Under the pieces are notes generated by a model. The model was not told where the DNA came from. It saw nothing but the letters and a program-made list of their open reading frames with translations, and made no database searches. Positions 8,272 through 10,000 of a stretch of 10,000 nt of DNA are shown one piece after another. The position numbers were made by a program, and so were the translations under genes. Where the stretch lies: assembly GCA_002005505.1 (NCBI GenBank), contig KV908461.1, positions 77,501 to 87,500 on the forward strand, written 5' to 3'. Source of the DNA: Botryococcus braunii (Eukaryota > Chlorophyta > Trebouxiophyceae). Position 1 is the stretch's first letter; each line of letters starts with the position of its first letter.

Positions 8272-8693
8272 AGGATGTACCATCATCCTAAAGTTCACTT
8301 TTCTCTTGAAAGTATATCGGCGTAGATCTAGTTGAATTTGGTTAGCCCTCCTACCGTAATACAACGCCGGCAGTACACTTTTACTACTACCTTGTAAAAG
8401 CACCTCCGAGTAAAAGGAGCGATGATAGCTTCATATAGAACATTCCAAGGACTTGCGTCTAAAAAATGCACTGGGTATAAGGAGTGCAAGCTACAGATAC
8501 AACGTTTTGATAAGTACGGGTCGGGCGTTGCAGGCATGCGTGAGCCATTCTAGGTTCGTGGAGTGAAGACACCTGTTTTTGGGTTACATTATAGTATCTG
8601 CGAATGAGAAGATATGGATGGAAGTGTGCTAGGCATCGCCTCCGGCTGATGGTCGTAGTTTAGGCTAGTGTTATAATCGTATTTCACCATTAA
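8272..8693. other. Upstream region of the ceramidase gene
   Basis: It should contain the promoter and 5' UTR of the gene starting at 8694. TATA-like words occur (near 8432, 8474 and 8671) but none is convincing by spacing. An in-frame TAA (8691-8693) lies immediately before the first ATG. I see no other gene or repeat. Confidence 0.4.
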
Positions 8694-10000
8694 ATGATGT
8701 GGTACGTGGCACTTGCTACAATGTTCTTCATTTATAACTCTCAGCCCACTTTGGCTAGCGATTTATATTTGGTGGGAACCGGTAAGCCTTCCCTGTTTTT
8801 AGTGAGCTCCACGCTTTCCGACCTCGTTGGCTGGAAGCATCCACAGTGAAGCATTGCGTGAGATTCTCCTCTGATTGTTCGTACTCATTCGATGTGTGAT
8901 CAGGAATTGGAGACATCACAGGGGCCGCTGCAGATGTCAACATGATGGTGTGTCTGCCAACGTCCCACTACTTGGTCTAGCGTGATCGCAACACGATCTA
9001 TGTGAATCCTTTCCTTTCCTACATTTAACTCATGTCTTTGTTCTTTCAGGGGTACGCAAATCCTTCCCAACTGGCGGGAGGCATTTACACGAGGCAGTGG
9101 GCGCGTGCATACATAATAGGAGATCTTCATAATACCACGTGAGCCAAAGCATGCCTTCCAACTGGAAGTAACCCGGGTGCTGTGAACTGGGCAGGGCTGC
9201 CTGAGTTGGGCAGAGTGCATGTAGATGAACATTTTGGGGGCGGCGGTGGGCGCAGGAACCGTTTCGTATTCGTCAACCTCGATGCCTGCATGGCTGCCCA
9301 GGGAGTCACATTAGGGGTTTTATCAAGACTGAAGGTAGGATCAGCGCAAGATTGAAGTTTCAGGGTAGGCCAAGTTTAGTGGTTCGGCCGGAGCCGTCTC
9401 TTAGGAAAATTGTGCCAGGAATCTGCATCATAGAGGTTTCAACCATGCAGAAATTCAAAAAACCTTTGTTACATTTGTGTCTGTTATGGATACTGGGATC
9501 CTTATGGCAAACACATTAAAATGCAAGTGTTGTTACTGGACCAATCCACATAAGAACAACCCGGGCCATGCGTCCGGAAGATGGATATGGCTTCCACGAG
9601 AAAGTGGGGAGGTGTGGTTGGGGGTACGATGGCAAGAATCAGTCACTCTCACTAACCATTAGAGCCTTGGAGGTACAGTTCCATCACTGACATTTTTGCT
9701 GGTTGATGCCCTTTCATCATTAGGGTCTCCTACTTGTTTTGGTACTTGATCGAGGTGGGGCGAGGGTGAAAGAAGGAAATCTGACAGAGGGGAGACATGA
9801 TCATCCCAGTGTGTCTCTGTGAGGGTGTCATGGGCAGAGACACGACATGTTCAAACTTGAGGCACATCTTCAGTAAACATCACCAGAGGGAAGTTGTGTG
9901 GCTTTTAGGAAAGGTATGGCGATCTCTACACACAGGCCAACGTGGCTTTGAGCGGGACACACACTCATTCTGGATCTGGCGGATACCTTCAATATGTGCT
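8694..10000 (+). CDS. Neutral ceramidase, N-terminal part, five exons (runs off the end)
   Basis: Neutral ceramidases hydrolyse ceramide to sphingosine and fatty acid; they are secreted or lumenal/plasma-membrane Zn enzymes. Exons are 8694-8781, 8904-8947, 9050-9138, 9256-9334 and 9909-10000. Introns are 122, 102, 117 and 574 bp, with phases 1, 0, 2 and 0. All are GT-AG (donors GTAAGC, GTGTGT, GTGAGC, GTAGGA). The 130 complete codons begin with a hydrophobic signal-like segment (WYVALATMFFIY, likely cleavage after about residue 21). Family motifs follow in order: YLVGTGIGDITG (25-36), DVNMMGYANPSQ (40-51), TRQWARAYI, RFVFVNLDACMAAQ, RYGDLY (102-107) and GTHTHSG (116-122), whose His is a Zn ligand in the family. 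The catalytic Ser and remaining ligands lie beyond the window. Start: ATGATG at 8694, after an in-frame TAA; the second ATG has A at -3. Oddities: Ala37 and Ser123 where the family usually has Pro (ITGPAA, HSGPGG). The acceptor of intron 3 is purine-rich. Confidence 0.92.

Noticed and set aside
8755..9309. Minus-strand open frames opposite the ceramidase
   Set aside because: They lie opposite the ceramidase exons and introns; the + strand gives the family motifs with consistent splice phases.
9370..9400. GGTTCGGCC word resembling a tRNA B box
   Set aside because: No matching A box, acceptor stem or cloverleaf around it.
9477..9662. 61-codon + strand open frame in ceramidase intron 4
   Set aside because: It lies within the intron joining two phase-0 exons that encode continuous family sequence; it has no match to the family.

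Overview
The window reads as eukaryotic nuclear DNA. The evidence is GT-AG introns, a multi-exon gene whose splice phases fit, long dinucleotide microsatellites and nested transposable elements with target-site duplications. There are no bacterial-style operons. The base composition is moderate, with no obvious loss of CpG. The lineage cannot be fixed from the sequence. The mostly short introns (about 100-120 bp, one 574 bp) and a plant- or alga-like neutral ceramidase N-terminus fit an intron-rich alga, another protist or an early-branching plant, but this is only a suggestion.

Left edge (1-2410). Two spliceable + strand blocks (550-730 and 964-1007) look like the last exons of an unidentified protein gene. 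Next comes the oddest object here: a 501-bp block (1359-1859) is followed 27 bp later by a perfect 287-bp copy (1887-2173) lacking exactly two segments of 105 and 109 bp. Both missing segments start GT and end AG. The second copy is therefore a precisely spliced version of the first. Four perfect short hairpins follow.

Middle (2411-8271). This is a repeat-dense intergenic region. A hAT-type non-autonomous transposon occurs twice in opposite orientation (2411-3254, one end missing; 6780-8113, complete). The complete copy has 12-bp terminal inverted repeats and an 8-bp target duplication. Both copies carry several hundred bases of CT/GA microsatellite. The complete copy is itself interrupted by a 261-bp solo-LTR-like insert (6880-7140). 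It sits inside an older dispersed repeat whose uninterrupted relative is at 4315-4652. Other features are a second diverged repeat pair, a duplicated 118-bp element behind a TATA box, a foldback element, and many poly-C tracts.

Right edge (8694-10000). This is the 5' part of a neutral ceramidase gene on the + strand: signal peptide, five exons, four phase-consistent introns, and the Zn-binding GTHTHSG motif, running off the window end. It is the only gene identified with confidence.
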